From: G963665925 sp963678925
Lineage (GTDB): Bacteria > Bacillota > Clostridia > Peptostreptococcales > Acidaminobacteraceae
DNA: 64,000 nt
Reading direction: 5' to 3'
Assembly (NCBI GenBank): GCA_963678925.1
Contig: OY787533.1
Coordinates: 1,116,001 to 1,180,000, forward strand
Part shown: positions 40,535-49,411 of the stretch, one piece after another
Layout: each line of letters starts with the position of its first letter
Position numbering within the stretch: position 1 is the stretch's first letter
Notes under the pieces: model-generated
The model's database searches: none
Seen by the model: only the letters and a program-made list of their open reading frames with translations
Told to the model about the DNA's origin: nothing
Made by a program: the position numbers and the translations under genes

Positions 40535-41128
40535 TTACACACGCGTATTGTAGGAATATTTCACCATGGAGCTCGAACCGCGATAGAAGACACGCTTCAT
40601 CTCGCCCTGTACAAAGTAAACAATGCCAATCATGATTAAAATGTCACCTACAGAGAGAACTTTGGCAAACGGATACAGGTCTGGTAGCGGAATAAACTTC
40701 CCAAGGTACTGAGAAACGCCTTCTGCAGCCTCCATACTTGAAAAATTAATCAGAGACCCGTCCTTGATGGTTTCTATCATGCCTGAGAGTCCAGCGTACT
40801 CAAGACCTTTAAAGTCAACTGGCATTCTCATGCCGTTCAGGAGTATTGCCAGCATATTTGAAATCGTCCCCGCAACAATGAAGCCAAATCCCTTCTTATC
40901 GAGATTCAATAGAAGAACCACAGCCATCAGTACCATAGCAGCAAAGGGAAAGTACAGCAAATAGGCTTCAAGAACGCCTGCCCGTGCCAGTGCAAGTGGA
41001 GACAGTTGTACAAAAAAGGCCAGAATCACCAGCCAGAGTCCTTTTATATGTATATCTCCCAAATTGCCTATACGACCTTTTCTAAGTACGCCTACAGCAA
41101 TTCCAAGCAGTACGGCTTCGACGAACAC
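40535..41128 (-). CDS. DUF5317 membrane protein A
   Basis: A 197-residue polytopic membrane protein of the DUF5317 family. It starts at a GTG (41128) with GGAGGG before it, giving MFVEAVLLGIAVGVLRKGRI, the usual family N-terminus. It has about five membrane helices (LWLVILAFFVQLSPLALARA, GDILIMIGIVYFVQG). The LNGMRMPVDF segment is shared with the neighbouring paralog. The family is found in Clostridia beside HD-GYP genes; function is not known. Confidence 0.85.
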   Translation of the reverse strand: MFVEAVLLGIAVGVLRKGRIGNLGDIHIKGLWLVILAFFVQLSPLALARAGVLEAYLLYFPFAAMVLMAVVLLLNLDKKGFGFIVAGTISNMLAILLNGMRMPVDFKGLEYAGLSGMIETIKDGSLINFSSMEAAEGVSQYLGKFIPLPDLYPFAKVLSVGDILIMIGIVYFVQGEMKRVFYRGSSSMVKYSYNTRV

Positions 41129-41186
41129 GGTCATCCCTCCCTATTGCAGTGACTGTAATTTTTGAATATTCTGTGCTTCCACACAA

Positions 41187-41762
41187 TTATACCGAATTTC
41201 GCTTGGCATGACCAGACTTCATAGCCTTAAATATAAGAAAAATTGCGCCAACATCTATCATGACATCTCCTATACTAATGGTTTTCGGAAACGGCCAAGG
41301 CGGTGGAATCATAATAATGTCAGACAGTATGGTCAAGCTTGTCTGATTATGAATCACTTCATGGGCAAATATTTGTCCGTGCTCAAGCGCTGCTAGGGAC
41401 TGGGTAAAACCATACTTTAGGCCAAGCTGCGGGTCAACCGGCATAGAGCCTCCATTGACCAGTATGACCAGAAAATTCATGATTGTCCCAAGCAAAATAA
41501 ACTTCATGCCTGCTATATGTAAGTTCTTATAAATAAAAACTGAAATTGCCGCATAGGCGACAATCTCTATAATCATTGTAAATGGATTCTTAACCCCTTG
41601 AATAAAACCTATATGGTTTACTGCGGCTGCGCCGCCACGCTCCAGCATCACGCCTAAAACAGGAAGCCACAAGGCCTTCATCTCCAGCTCCTGCAGGCCT
41701 TTCAATCTGCCGCCTGCAGCAAAACTAACCAGGATAGCCAGTACCAGCGTCTCAACCAGCAT
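41187..41762 (-). CDS. DUF5317 membrane protein B
   Basis: A 191-residue paralog of the preceding protein. Start at 41762 after GGAGGTTGAAC, overlapping the stop of the HD-GYP gene. Membrane segments include LVETLVLAILVSFAAGG and AVNHIGFIQGVKNP-flanked helices; VNGGSMPVDPQ matches LNGMRMPVDF in the paralog. The pair probably arose by gene duplication and may form a heteromer. Function unknown, possibly signal transport with the HD-GYP enzyme. Confidence 0.85.
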   Translation of the reverse strand: MLVETLVLAILVSFAAGGRLKGLQELEMKALWLPVLGVMLERGGAAAVNHIGFIQGVKNPFTMIIEIVAYAAISVFIYKNLHIAGMKFILLGTIMNFLVILVNGGSMPVDPQLGLKYGFTQSLAALEHGQIFAHEVIHNQTSLTILSDIIMIPPPWPFPKTISIGDVMIDVGAIFLIFKAMKSGHAKRNSV

Positions 41763-43026
41763 GTTCAACCTCCGTGATGATTTCATTCTCCAGTGTCACG
41801 AAATGCTTGACTACATCAGGATGAAACTGTGACCCACCACCACTTCTGATGATTTCCATTGCAGCGCCATGGCTCATAGCCTTCCTGTAGGAACGGTCAG
41901 AGGTCATGGCATCGTATGCATCGGCAACTGCAATAATTGACGACTCAATGGGAATTGAAGTCCCCAGAAGGCTATCTGGGTATCCATTGCCATCATAACG
42001 TTCATGATGATGGCGGATAATCTCAGAAACCTTGCGGAGTGACGCGACGTCCTTGATGATGTTTGCACCGATTTCCGGATGCTGCTGTATTTCGTAGTAT
42101 TCCTTGAAATCCAGTTTTCCATTCTTGTTGAGCACGTCATCTTTAATGCCAATTTTTCCGATATCATGGAGAAGTGCTGCAGTTTTTGTTGTTTCGAGCT
42201 GTTTTGGCGAGAGCCCCATGCGCTCGGCAATCTGCACTGAATACTGTGCCACACGCTGCGAGTGTCCATTTGTATATTCATCTTTCGCATCAAGTGCTTT
42301 CGACAAGGTCTGAATTGTATCAAAATACATCTTCTTCATATCCATGTATAAGGAAAAAGAATATCTGGCCACTAAAAGTGGTCCAAAGAGAATAAGCACT
42401 GAAAACCATCCATAAGACTCATAAGCGATCACCATCAGGATGCCCAGCGGCGAAATCCCAAAAAAGTTTCTGATATACCAGATCTGAGAAATAAGCACAC
42501 TTGTAAATCGTTTGTTTTCAAGCAAGGTGAATAGACTTACGTAAATCAACAGATTCACGGTCACATACACCAATATGGTCATGAGTATTCCAGGAATCGA
42601 ATAGCCCAATATGGAAACTTTAGCGAAAACGTTTCCAAAATGCTGGTAGACCATACCACTGATAAAGGCTGAAATACTGTATGCCGCTGCATTGAAAAAA
42701 TTCTTGTAGAAAGAAGTGTTTCCAATATGCTTCAATGTGTCATCTTCCCTGTAGACCTTGAAAAGGGTTCCTATGGTCATCACCAGTGCCGCAAAATACG
42801 GGTCAAACAGCATAATGGCTGCAAGACCTATGGCAAAGCCGATTGAAACATAGGAGTTCTCACCTATGGGAATGATCAGTGATTCTGAAATAATGGATAG
42901 ACATGAAAAAAAAGCAATCATGGTTAGTTGCTGCATAAAGAGTACATGATTAAGGCTTACTGCAATAATCAGCACTCCGAGTATGTTTATTATGGTTGTA
43001 TAAAGTATGAGTTTTCTACCCTGCAT
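41752..43026 (-). CDS. Membrane HD-GYP c-di-GMP phosphodiesterase
   Basis: A 424-residue protein. About 220 N-terminal residues form seven or so membrane helices (for example LMFDPYFAALVMTIG-like segments). The C-terminal domain is HD-GYP: HDIGKIGIKDDVL, then HHHERYDGNGYPDS and later AVADAYDAMTSDRSYR. It would degrade c-di-GMP and thereby favour motility. Start at 43026 has AAGGAG seven bases upstream; 43029 is a second option. It overlaps the DUF5317 gene after it. Confidence 0.88.
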   Translation of the reverse strand: MQGRKLILYTTIINILGVLIIAVSLNHVLFMQQLTMIAFFSCLSIISESLIIPIGENSYVSIGFAIGLAAIMLFDPYFAALVMTIGTLFKVYREDDTLKHIGNTSFYKNFFNAAAYSISAFISGMVYQHFGNVFAKVSILGYSIPGILMTILVYVTVNLLIYVSLFTLLENKRFTSVLISQIWYIRNFFGISPLGILMVIAYESYGWFSVLILFGPLLVARYSFSLYMDMKKMYFDTIQTLSKALDAKDEYTNGHSQRVAQYSVQIAERMGLSPKQLETTKTAALLHDIGKIGIKDDVLNKNGKLDFKEYYEIQQHPEIGANIIKDVASLRKVSEIIRHHHERYDGNGYPDSLLGTSIPIESSIIAVADAYDAMTSDRSYRKAMSHGAAMEIIRSGGGSQFHPDVVKHFVTLENEIITEVEHAG

Positions 43027-43096
43027 CATGGAACTCCTTTTACACATGAATATCAGTATGTTTCATATGTATCAAAAGGTCAGCAGCTGTTAATAA

Positions 43097-43174
43097 CTAT
43101 TTCCAGCCGATGTTAGCGCCACCAGCAAGTACTAGTGACAGTAGAGACATAAACATTACAAATAGTCTATTCAC
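43097..43174 (-). CDS. Unannotated 25-residue hydrophobic peptide
   Basis: GTG at 43174 with AGGGGGG seven bases upstream; stop TAG at 43097. The product, MNRLFVMFMSLLSLVLAGGA then NIGWK, has a positive start, a hydrophobic helix and a short polar end, like an exported or membrane peptide. It lies 68 bases before the membrane HD-GYP gene. It could be a signal peptide precursor sensed by the membrane partners. Coding is likely from its ribosome site; the role is open. Confidence 0.6.
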   Translation of the reverse strand: MNRLFVMFMSLLSLVLAGGANIGWK

Positions 43175-43267
43175 GGTATAACCCCCCTGTTTATTAGTCT
43201 CTGTTTTACGCTAATTGAACAGGTTCATTACGCTACGCTATATGTAGTTTGTGATCTTGCTGCTAAC

Positions 43268-43891
43268 CTATTTGAGCAATATATTCATTCTGCGGTTAAG
43301 TGCGTCAAGCGTTGCCCTTACAAGTGACGTTCGCTTGTCCCCGCTGATAAGTGCCGAGCCGATATGCAGTTCCTCCCGCTGTCCGTTGAGCGAACAGATG
43401 GCGACATTGTAAATCGATTGGCCGGCTATTGATGTGAGCTGTACATCTTCCATAACAAGTCTTGCATGAGCACCAAAGGCTTCTCGAAGACCATTAAGTG
43501 TTGCTTCTACGATTAATCTGTCAGAGTTCCGAAGTGTATTGACTCCGGCGGATTCCCCTGTAAACATCTGTTCACTGACCTTGAGGCTTACCGTCGCCTT
43601 CGCGTAGGCATCCGAACTGATATGGTATTCAACCTGCTCAATCTGAACACGCCCAAGGGCAATAAGGTCCTCGGCCACTTCCAGTTGTGCAATGCTGATG
43701 CACTTTCTGTCTATGACGCCGCCCCCCGACGCCGCAAATACAGATTGTATGTCTCTGGATACCTGTTTCGGATTCCTCGTCATGTTCGACAGAACATGCA
43801 CCTCAGTAATAAGACCTTCGTCCTCAATGATTTTACATGAAATCACACCGTTTAACTTTCGGATCATTTCTTCTATATATCCGATTTCCAT
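43268..43891 (-). CDS. Conserved hypothetical protein
   Basis: A 207-residue protein. The N-terminal part (IRKLNGVISCKIIEDEGLIT, then VHVLSNMTRNPKQVSRDIQS) has an alternating strand-helix pattern like a small ACT-type domain. The rest is mixed, with IDRKCISIAQLE and a final RTSLVRATLDALNRR helix. I have no named family. It is upstream of the peptide gene by 94 bases and on the same strand, so it may belong to the HD-GYP operon. Confidence 0.7.
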   Translation of the reverse strand: MEIGYIEEMIRKLNGVISCKIIEDEGLITEVHVLSNMTRNPKQVSRDIQSVFAASGGGVIDRKCISIAQLEVAEDLIALGRVQIEQVEYHISSDAYAKATVSLKVSEQMFTGESAGVNTLRNSDRLIVEATLNGLREAFGAHARLVMEDVQLTSIAGQSIYNVAICSLNGQREELHIGSALISGDKRTSLVRATLDALNRRMNILLK

Positions 43892-44118
43892 CTATGACCC
43901 CTCCAAATGTCAGGTTTATGAACAGTTCATAATAACTGCTCTTAGAAACATTCTAACAGAAAAGGTTTACTACATTAATAGGTATTGTGCATTAAATGTA
44001 AATTTCGGTTGTAAAACAGAGATTGGTTTACTTTTTGAAGGCGAACCCGGCAGAAACAAACAGCAAAAGTGCTCATGTATCCAGATGCTCATTTAGCTCC
44101 ATATAGGAATATTAGAAT
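43892..44118. other. Gene-free stretch upstream of the 207-residue protein
   Basis: AT-rich, with no frame having a ribosome site. It should contain the promoter for the minus-strand cluster; I could not choose one. Confidence 0.45.
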
Positions 44119-44376
44119 TACAGAGCAACCTGCGGTTGCTCATGTCGCTGGACGCGCTTTCTCATTTTTACTTCTTGGTTATATCCGAACAGCACCGTGC
44201 AATCTGCGATTGCCCTGGTCGCTTGCGCGCTTTCTCATTTTTACTTCTTGGTTATATCCGAACTGCACCGTGCAACCTGCGGTTGCCCTGGTCGCTTACG
44301 CGCTTTCTCATTTTTACTTCTTGGTTATATCTGAACTGCACCGTGCAACCTGCGGTTGCCCTGGTCGCTTGCGCGC
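44119..44376. repeat. 73-bp tandem repeat, 3.5 copies
   Basis: Copies begin at 44119 (diverged), 44192, 44265 and 44338 (half copy). Each holds an inverted repeat GCAACC-TGC-GGTTGC. In the copy at 44192 it reads GCAATC-TGC-GATTGC: both arms changed together, which keeps the pairing. The units lie between two convergent-like gene ends, just before the hpf terminator. No spacers, so not a CRISPR. Confidence 0.85.
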
Positions 44377-44383
44377 CCAATAG

Positions 44384-44444
44384 CCTAAAATAAATGAAAA
44401 GACACATTCATGCGAGCATGATGTGTCTTTTCATTTATTTTAGG
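44384..44444. terminator. Long bidirectional terminator after hpf
   Basis: A stem of about 29 base pairs with one bulged T: CCTAAAATAAATGAAAAGAC... pairs with the reverse, with a two-base GA loop. Flanking A-rich and T-rich ends allow both directions. It ends the hpf transcript. Confidence 0.88.
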
Positions 44445-44483
44445 CTGCTGTTCTTTGCCTTTATCGCAAGTCAAATTTTTAAA

Positions 44484-45023
44484 TTACCCCATATCTTCCG
44501 GTTCAATTAATCCGAACTTGCCGTCTTTCCTTGAATAGATAACATTCATTTCTTCAGTGTCTCTATTTCTAAAAACAAAGAATGAGTGTCCAAGAAGCTC
44601 CATTTGCATAGCCGCTTCTTCTGGGTCCATCGGCTTCATGAAGAACTTCTTATTCTTCACGATTTGAGGTCCCTCCGGTTCCTCTTTACCATATGATGGA
44701 ATCTGTTCAAAACGAATCGTTTCATGGCCGCGATAACGCCTTTCCAGTTTTGTCTTATGCTTGGAAATCTGTCTAGCCAATTTGTCGACTGCCAAATCAA
44801 TGGATGTTTCCATGTTGTCAGATCTTTCCTCGGCTCTAATTGTCGCACCATTTTTGATTGGTATTGTGATTTCAACAATTTGGTCTGCCTTTTGGTGACT
44901 AAAAGTAGCATGAATTTCAATATCGCTGCGGAAGTATTTCTCGAACTTGGTTAGCTTATCCTCCACCTGTTCGACTAGCGAGTCTCTGACATGCATGTTT
45001 CGGCCAGTTACGATTACTTTCAT
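44484..45023 (-). CDS. hpf: Ribosome hibernation promoting factor, long form
   Basis: A 179-residue long HPF. The N-terminal domain (MKVIVTGRNMHVRDSLVEQV, then ISKHKTKLERRY) binds the 30S subunit. The C-terminal domain (FFMKPMDPEEAAMQMELLGH then SFFVFRNRDTEEMNVIYSRK) dimerises to make 100S ribosomes in stationary phase. Start at 45023 follows AAGGAGCTGAC; the frame to 45074 is not used. Confidence 0.95.
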   Translation of the reverse strand: MKVIVTGRNMHVRDSLVEQVEDKLTKFEKYFRSDIEIHATFSHQKADQIVEITIPIKNGATIRAEERSDNMETSIDLAVDKLARQISKHKTKLERRYRGHETIRFEQIPSYGKEEPEGPQIVKNKKFFMKPMDPEEAAMQMELLGHSFFVFRNRDTEEMNVIYSRKDGKFGLIEPEDMG

Positions 45024-45207
45024 ATAGTCAGCTCCTTCCACAATTCCCTGAAATGCTTTTTCTATTGTACTCATTTTCAGGATGTAAAAATTATAAAATC
45101 AGGCCTTTGCCTGACTTGATCTGTGAAAATGTCTATAAATTATTTGAATGAAACGCCTCCTTTGCTGACTTTTGTATCATAATAATACCCGACTCTTAAT
45201 GTAATAA

Positions 45208-45240
45208 ACACACCTTGCAAACTTTTATTGCAAGGTGTGT
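45208..45240 (-). terminator. Terminator after the FlgN-like gene
   Basis: A perfect 13-base stem (ACACACCTTGCAA/TTGCAAGGTGTGT) with a seven-base loop; T-rich on the minus-strand side. Confidence 0.8.
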
Positions 45241-45331
45241 CTCTTGTTGAAAGTTATATTCCGTTAAATCATGCGCTTAAAGTGTTAAAAGTCTGCAAAA
45301 CAGTCCAGATATATGCAGCTTCTCAAGACAC

Positions 45332-45784
45332 CTATCTCTGATTCATTTGCTTTTTGTAGCTACTCGCAATTCTACTGCCCTGCTTTTTGATGAGCAACTT
45401 CTTGCTAAGCGTTGCATTGTGGTCCTGCTGCATTTTTTCAAGACTCATTTGAGAAGAGTCAATCTGCGATTCCAAGGATTTTATCTTTGTCACCGTTTCC
45501 TTCAAATCGACAAGAGAAGGGTGCTCCTTCGTGTCTATCTCCGATAACTTCGATAGACCTTCACGCTCAAGGACGTTTTCATAGAATTTCAAGAACTCAA
45601 TATCAAGTGCAAGGAGTTTCTCTTCAAGCACGCCACGAATCTGCTCTACAGCACCGATTTCGCTCAGGGATTCCTGCTCAGTAAAATAAGTTTCGTCATC
45701 AATAAGCTGGGATTTCTCCTGCATAATCTGAAGTTTGCGTGAGGATATCTCTATTAATTTCTGTATACCAGCTTTTGCATCCAT
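45332..45784 (-). CDS. Putative flagellar export chaperone, FlgN-like
   Basis: A 150-residue all-helical protein (LIEISSRKLQIMQEKSQLID, then a helix of the LEEKLLALDIEFLKFYENVL type, ending in KKQGSRIASSYKKQMNQ). The size, helical content and the terminal short basic segment suit FlgN, which chaperones hook-filament junction proteins. No hook-junction genes are in this window, so a FliT-like role or an unrelated coiled coil is possible. AAGGGAG precedes the start. Confidence 0.5.
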   Translation of the reverse strand: MDAKAGIQKLIEISSRKLQIMQEKSQLIDDETYFTEQESLSEIGAVEQIRGVLEEKLLALDIEFLKFYENVLEREGLSKLSEIDTKEHPSLVDLKETVTKIKSLESQIDSSQMSLEKMQQDHNATLSKKLLIKKQGSRIASSYKKQMNQR

Positions 45785-45888
45785 ATTGTCGTCTCCCTTT
45801 GTGGGGTTGCTCGATTTAATAAGAACACGCCTTCAGTATAATATATACCACTTTTTTAGACTTCAAACTGCCACTAACCACAATTTGG

Positions 45889-46587
45889 CTAGTCCTGTCC
45901 TAGTTTATCATATAGAAACTCAGCATATTCAAAATCATGAATATCATCAATATCTACAGCATATATCTTATCAACAACATAGGATGTAATATTTTTCATA
46001 CCAACGCCTTTATGACCTATGTAGTATTCGCAATCATAAATATAAATCATACCATTTGGGTGATAAGTTGGTTCATATGTCTGCCGATTGGTTGGAGTCA
46101 AGTCTTCAAAATAATTTTTAAGTTTTCCATCTTCCACAATGAGCATTTCCCATTGAATCGGATGATCACTTTTAGTGACACTAATAAGAGCTTTTTCTTT
46201 TGATGCCTTATAGGCTCTTGCAGCTTCTTCAATATGCTTAACCCTTCTTAGTGGTGATGTAGGCTGCAATATCATAACGGTTTCAATTTTCAGCCCTGTC
46301 TCTTTTGCATATCTTTTAAGCGTGTATTCAATCGAATCGTACACTTTGGAATCATCTTGTGCCAAATACTCCGGTCTAAGGAATGGTACTTCTGCGCCAA
46401 ATGACCGCGCAACCTGCGCAATTTTCTCATCTTCTGTTGTCACTAATACTCTATCTACACTTGTTGCTTCAATGGCAGCTAAAATTGTCCAGGCAATTAG
46501 GGGTTTACCTTTAAATAACTTAAGATTCTTGCCCGGAAGCCCCTTAGATCCACCTCTGGCCGGTATAATTGCTACAGTTTGTCCCAC
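45889..46587 (-). CDS. neuA: Acylneuraminate/legionaminate cytidylyltransferase
   Basis: A 232-residue CMP-sugar synthase. VAIIPARGGSKGLPGKNLKL is the nucleotide-binding loop, VLVTTEDEKIA and MILQPTSPLRR are other conserved blocks. It activates a nonulosonic acid with CTP. The GTG at 46587 has AAGGAGG; the longer frame is unlikely. It follows neuC and neuB, so with the LegB/LegC genes it probably acts on legionaminic acid. Confidence 0.88.
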   Translation of the reverse strand: MGQTVAIIPARGGSKGLPGKNLKLFKGKPLIAWTILAAIEATSVDRVLVTTEDEKIAQVARSFGAEVPFLRPEYLAQDDSKVYDSIEYTLKRYAKETGLKIETVMILQPTSPLRRVKHIEEAARAYKASKEKALISVTKSDHPIQWEMLIVEDGKLKNYFEDLTPTNRQTYEPTYHPNGMIYIYDCEYYIGHKGVGMKNITSYVVDKIYAVDIDDIHDFEYAEFLYDKLGQD

Positions 46588-46603
46588 GCAAGATCCTCCT
46601 TTA

Positions 46604-47770
46604 TCAATGTGTGTCCAAATCATAAAATATCTTTTGAATTGAAAGCCCTTTTCTTAAACAAACGCTAATCGTATCATAAATAGACGATGCAGTATTCTCT
46701 TTCTCATAAGGATTGATAACATCCCTGCATAGATTTTGGAAGCCCTCATCAGAAACATGATGAATCGCTTTTTCTATAGCATGCGCCTCACAGGGTACAT
46801 CTACAACACTCTTGGCACTAATTCGGCCTTTTTGCCTGTTTCCAATATTAACAGTCGGTATTCCAAAAGATGGCACTTCAATAATGCCACTCGACGAATT
46901 ACCGAGCACCAAATCAGAATGTCTCACTAAGTTCAAGTACCTCAAGTACCCGAGCGAATCATAGAGCGCGTTGTTTTCAGGATGCTCATTAACATGTTTT
47001 TCGATTGCACTGTTAATGACACTGCCATGAGTATCCGCATTTGCCTTTGTGAAGAGGCAAAATACATCGTCACATTTCTCAATCCCCTTTAGGACTTCTC
47101 GAATTTGCATTTCAGGTGGCTGAACGCTCAACGTCTCAGGATGATAGGTTATCAAAAACACACGTTTATCCATCGGAATCCCTAATTCGGTGAAGAGTTT
47201 AGATTTTTCTATGTATTTGACTTTAAGTGCATTTTCTACACCAAGCGCGCCTGTATTCCACACTCTACTCGGGTGTTCACCAAGCTGTACTACGCGGTTT
47301 CGATATGCTTCTGTTGATGTGAAATGAAGCAGACTCAGCTTGGTAATTGAGTGTCTGAACATTTCATCCATCGCACCTTCAGTAACTTCACCGCCATGTA
47401 TATGCGCTACAGGAATTTTGTATACTGCAGCTGCTATGGCCGCTGACAAAATTTCATATCTGTCACCAAGTAGAATCAAAAGATCAGGCTTAAGTTTCGC
47501 CAGGGCTTCTGATATGCCTTTAATGGCTTCTCCAGCTGATTTACATATACCCAGACTCGAATCATCTTGCGAAAGAATAGATACATATTCATCAGCAAGA
47601 AAGCCATCACACTGTATTTCACCAACGGTCATCCCGTGTGCTTCAGAAAGATGGCTTCCCGTTACAATCAATTGAAATTTTATTGCATTAGAACGTTTGA
47701 ACCGATCCATCAAGCTGCTCAAAATTCCATAGTCAGCCCGCGTACTAGATACAAAGCATACTTTTTTCAT
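46604..47770 (-). CDS. neuC: UDP/GDP-sugar hydrolysing 2-epimerase
   Basis: A 388-residue epimerase. VCFVSSTRADYGILSSLMDR, then LLILLGDRYEILSAAIAAA, HIHGGEVTEGAMDEMFRHS and LGNSSSGIIEVPSFGIPTVN are NeuC/WecB blocks. In the legionaminic pathway the paralog LegG hydrolyses the nucleotide sugar and makes the 6-deoxy-mannosamine form. It overlaps neuB by four bases (ATGA). LegG is the likely true identity. Confidence 0.9.
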   Translation of the reverse strand: MKKVCFVSSTRADYGILSSLMDRFKRSNAIKFQLIVTGSHLSEAHGMTVGEIQCDGFLADEYVSILSQDDSSLGICKSAGEAIKGISEALAKLKPDLLILLGDRYEILSAAIAAAVYKIPVAHIHGGEVTEGAMDEMFRHSITKLSLLHFTSTEAYRNRVVQLGEHPSRVWNTGALGVENALKVKYIEKSKLFTELGIPMDKRVFLITYHPETLSVQPPEMQIREVLKGIEKCDDVFCLFTKANADTHGSVINSAIEKHVNEHPENNALYDSLGYLRYLNLVRHSDLVLGNSSSGIIEVPSFGIPTVNIGNRQKGRISAKSVVDVPCEAHAIEKAIHHVSDEGFQNLCRDVINPYEKENTASSIYDTISVCLRKGLSIQKIFYDLDTH

Positions 47771-48768
47771 ATTTCTATCATCTCATCTTTTTCAAAGTCT
47801 TTTTTTGCTGAACAACCAACAACATCCCTCCAGCGCATAGGTGATACACCCGTTCCCGGTCTCTTCACCGTTAGATTCTCTTCTGAAAAAATTTCGCCTG
47901 ATTTGATTTTTCGACTTGCTACGATACTCTTGCGTGCCGCACTCACATTCTTGACTTCTGATGCACTGGGAACTTTTTCACCTGTGCCTATGCATAATTC
48001 TATATTCCTAATCGCCTTGACCATATGATACAGTTCATCCGGCTCAAGGCTCGCTTGATGATCTGGTCCTGCAAGTGTCTTATCGACTGTGAAATGTTTT
48101 TCAATAATCACAGCACCTCTTGCAGCAGCAGCAATGGGCACCTCGATGCCCAAGGAGTGATCTGAATACCCAACAGGCATTTGAAAAGTATCTTTCAATG
48201 TGTCCATCGCTTTAAGATTTACATCCTCATAAGGTGTCGGATACTCAGTATTGCACTGAAGTAGCGTAATCTCCGTTGCTCCATATTCCCTCAAAACACG
48301 AACTGCACTTTCAACATCTTCAATATTTGACATACCGGTTGATAAAACAACGGGTTTGCCTGTCCTTCCAATCTCTCTAAGTAATGGATAATTTACTATT
48401 TCACCTGATGGAATCTTAATGAAATCAACATCCAACTCCATTAAGAGCGCCAAACTCTCTATATCAAATGGTGATGACATAAATCGGATTCCTTTTTCAA
48501 TGCAATACTGGCGCAGGGACATATGTAACGCTTTGCTCAGCTCAAGTTTCTTAATCATTTCAAACTGACTTTCATCCCCTTGTGTCAACGCCTTTTGATA
48601 AGGTGCTTTCTGCGCATATTCAGTCAATAGATTTTCTGCTTTAAAGGTTTGGAACTTAACATAATCAGCTCCTGCTGCTGCTGCCACATCGATGAGCTCT
48701 TTGGCAATTTCGAGCTTTCCATTATGATTGACACCTGCTTCAGCGATAATTATTATGTTTTCTGTCAT
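47767..48768 (-). CDS. neuB: Nonulosonic acid synthase (NeuB/LegI type)
   Basis: A 333-residue synthase. IIAEAGVNHNGKLEIAKELI, then GADYVKFQTFKAE, IKIPSGEIVNYPLL and VGYSDHSLGIEVPIAAAARG form the TIM-barrel core. The C-terminal SAF domain (SIVASRKIKSGEIFSEENLT) follows. It condenses a six-carbon sugar with phosphoenolpyruvate. Start at 48768 follows AAGGAGTG; the long frame to 48861 is not used. Legionaminate is the likely product, given legB and legC. Confidence 0.92.
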   Translation of the reverse strand: MTENIIIIAEAGVNHNGKLEIAKELIDVAAAAGADYVKFQTFKAENLLTEYAQKAPYQKALTQGDESQFEMIKKLELSKALHMSLRQYCIEKGIRFMSSPFDIESLALLMELDVDFIKIPSGEIVNYPLLREIGRTGKPVVLSTGMSNIEDVESAVRVLREYGATEITLLQCNTEYPTPYEDVNLKAMDTLKDTFQMPVGYSDHSLGIEVPIAAAARGAVIIEKHFTVDKTLAGPDHQASLEPDELYHMVKAIRNIELCIGTGEKVPSASEVKNVSAARKSIVASRKIKSGEIFSEENLTVKRPGTGVSPMRWRDVVGCSAKKDFEKDEMIEI

Positions 48769-49391
48769 CCTGATACACTCCTTGGTTTTGCAGGTACACC
48801 ATATACTAAAGAACTGTTGGAAATATTGTCGATTACAACTGACCCGCATCCAACAATACAACTTTCTCCAATTTTTATGTTATTTCTTACGCTCGATCCT
48901 AATCCAATCAGGGTATTATCTCCAATCGCAACTTGGCCACCAGTTACCGCTTGCGGTGCAATATGAACGTTATTTCCTAGCATATTGTCATGCTCGACAA
49001 TCGCACCTGTATTGATGATTGCATGTTTACCAATTTTACACCCCGGATTCACAACTGCCATAGGAAAAACGACTGAGCCCGACCCAATCTCCGCCCTGTC
49101 AGATACAACCGCTGAAGTGTGGATAACAGTTGCAAAGGACACGCCTCGTTGTTCATAGTAACGGATTATTTTCTGCCTTAACTGGATATCCCCAATGCCT
49201 ATTACATATTGGGCATTGGGGTATTTTTCCATAACACTTATCATTTTTTCATCTGGACCAAGATATTTCAAGTGATTTCCTTGATCTTCGAGATCTATAT
49301 AACCGATTAAAACATGCTCAGTACTCTTATTCACACAGTCTTCTATAACCTTAGCATGACCGCCATATCCAATGATAATTAACTGAGTCAT
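48765..49391 (-). CDS. neuD: NeuD-family sugar acetyltransferase
   Basis: A 208-residue protein. The N-terminal Rossmann-like part (LIIIGYGGHAKVIEDCVNKS) binds the sugar; the rest is left-handed beta-helix hexapeptides (EIGSGSVVFPMAVVNPGCKI, then GSSVRNNIKIGESCIVGCGS). NeuD-type enzymes N- or O-acetylate amino sugars; here it may acetylate position 4 or 7 of legionaminic precursors. It overlaps neuB by four bases. Confidence 0.88.
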   Translation of the reverse strand: MTQLIIIGYGGHAKVIEDCVNKSTEHVLIGYIDLEDQGNHLKYLGPDEKMISVMEKYPNAQYVIGIGDIQLRQKIIRYYEQRGVSFATVIHTSAVVSDRAEIGSGSVVFPMAVVNPGCKIGKHAIINTGAIVEHDNMLGNNVHIAPQAVTGGQVAIGDNTLIGLGSSVRNNIKIGESCIVGCGSVVIDNISNSSLVYGVPAKPRSVSG

Positions 49392-49411
49392 TGATTCTTC
49401 TCCCTAAATCC

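Noticed and set aside
44119..44376. CRISPR array
   Set aside because: Direct 73-base units without spacers and no cas genes.
44069..44393. Plus-strand frames in the 73-bp array
   Set aside because: Open only because the repeat unit lacks stops in two frames; the repeated FLLLGYIRTAPCNLRLPW is a by-product.
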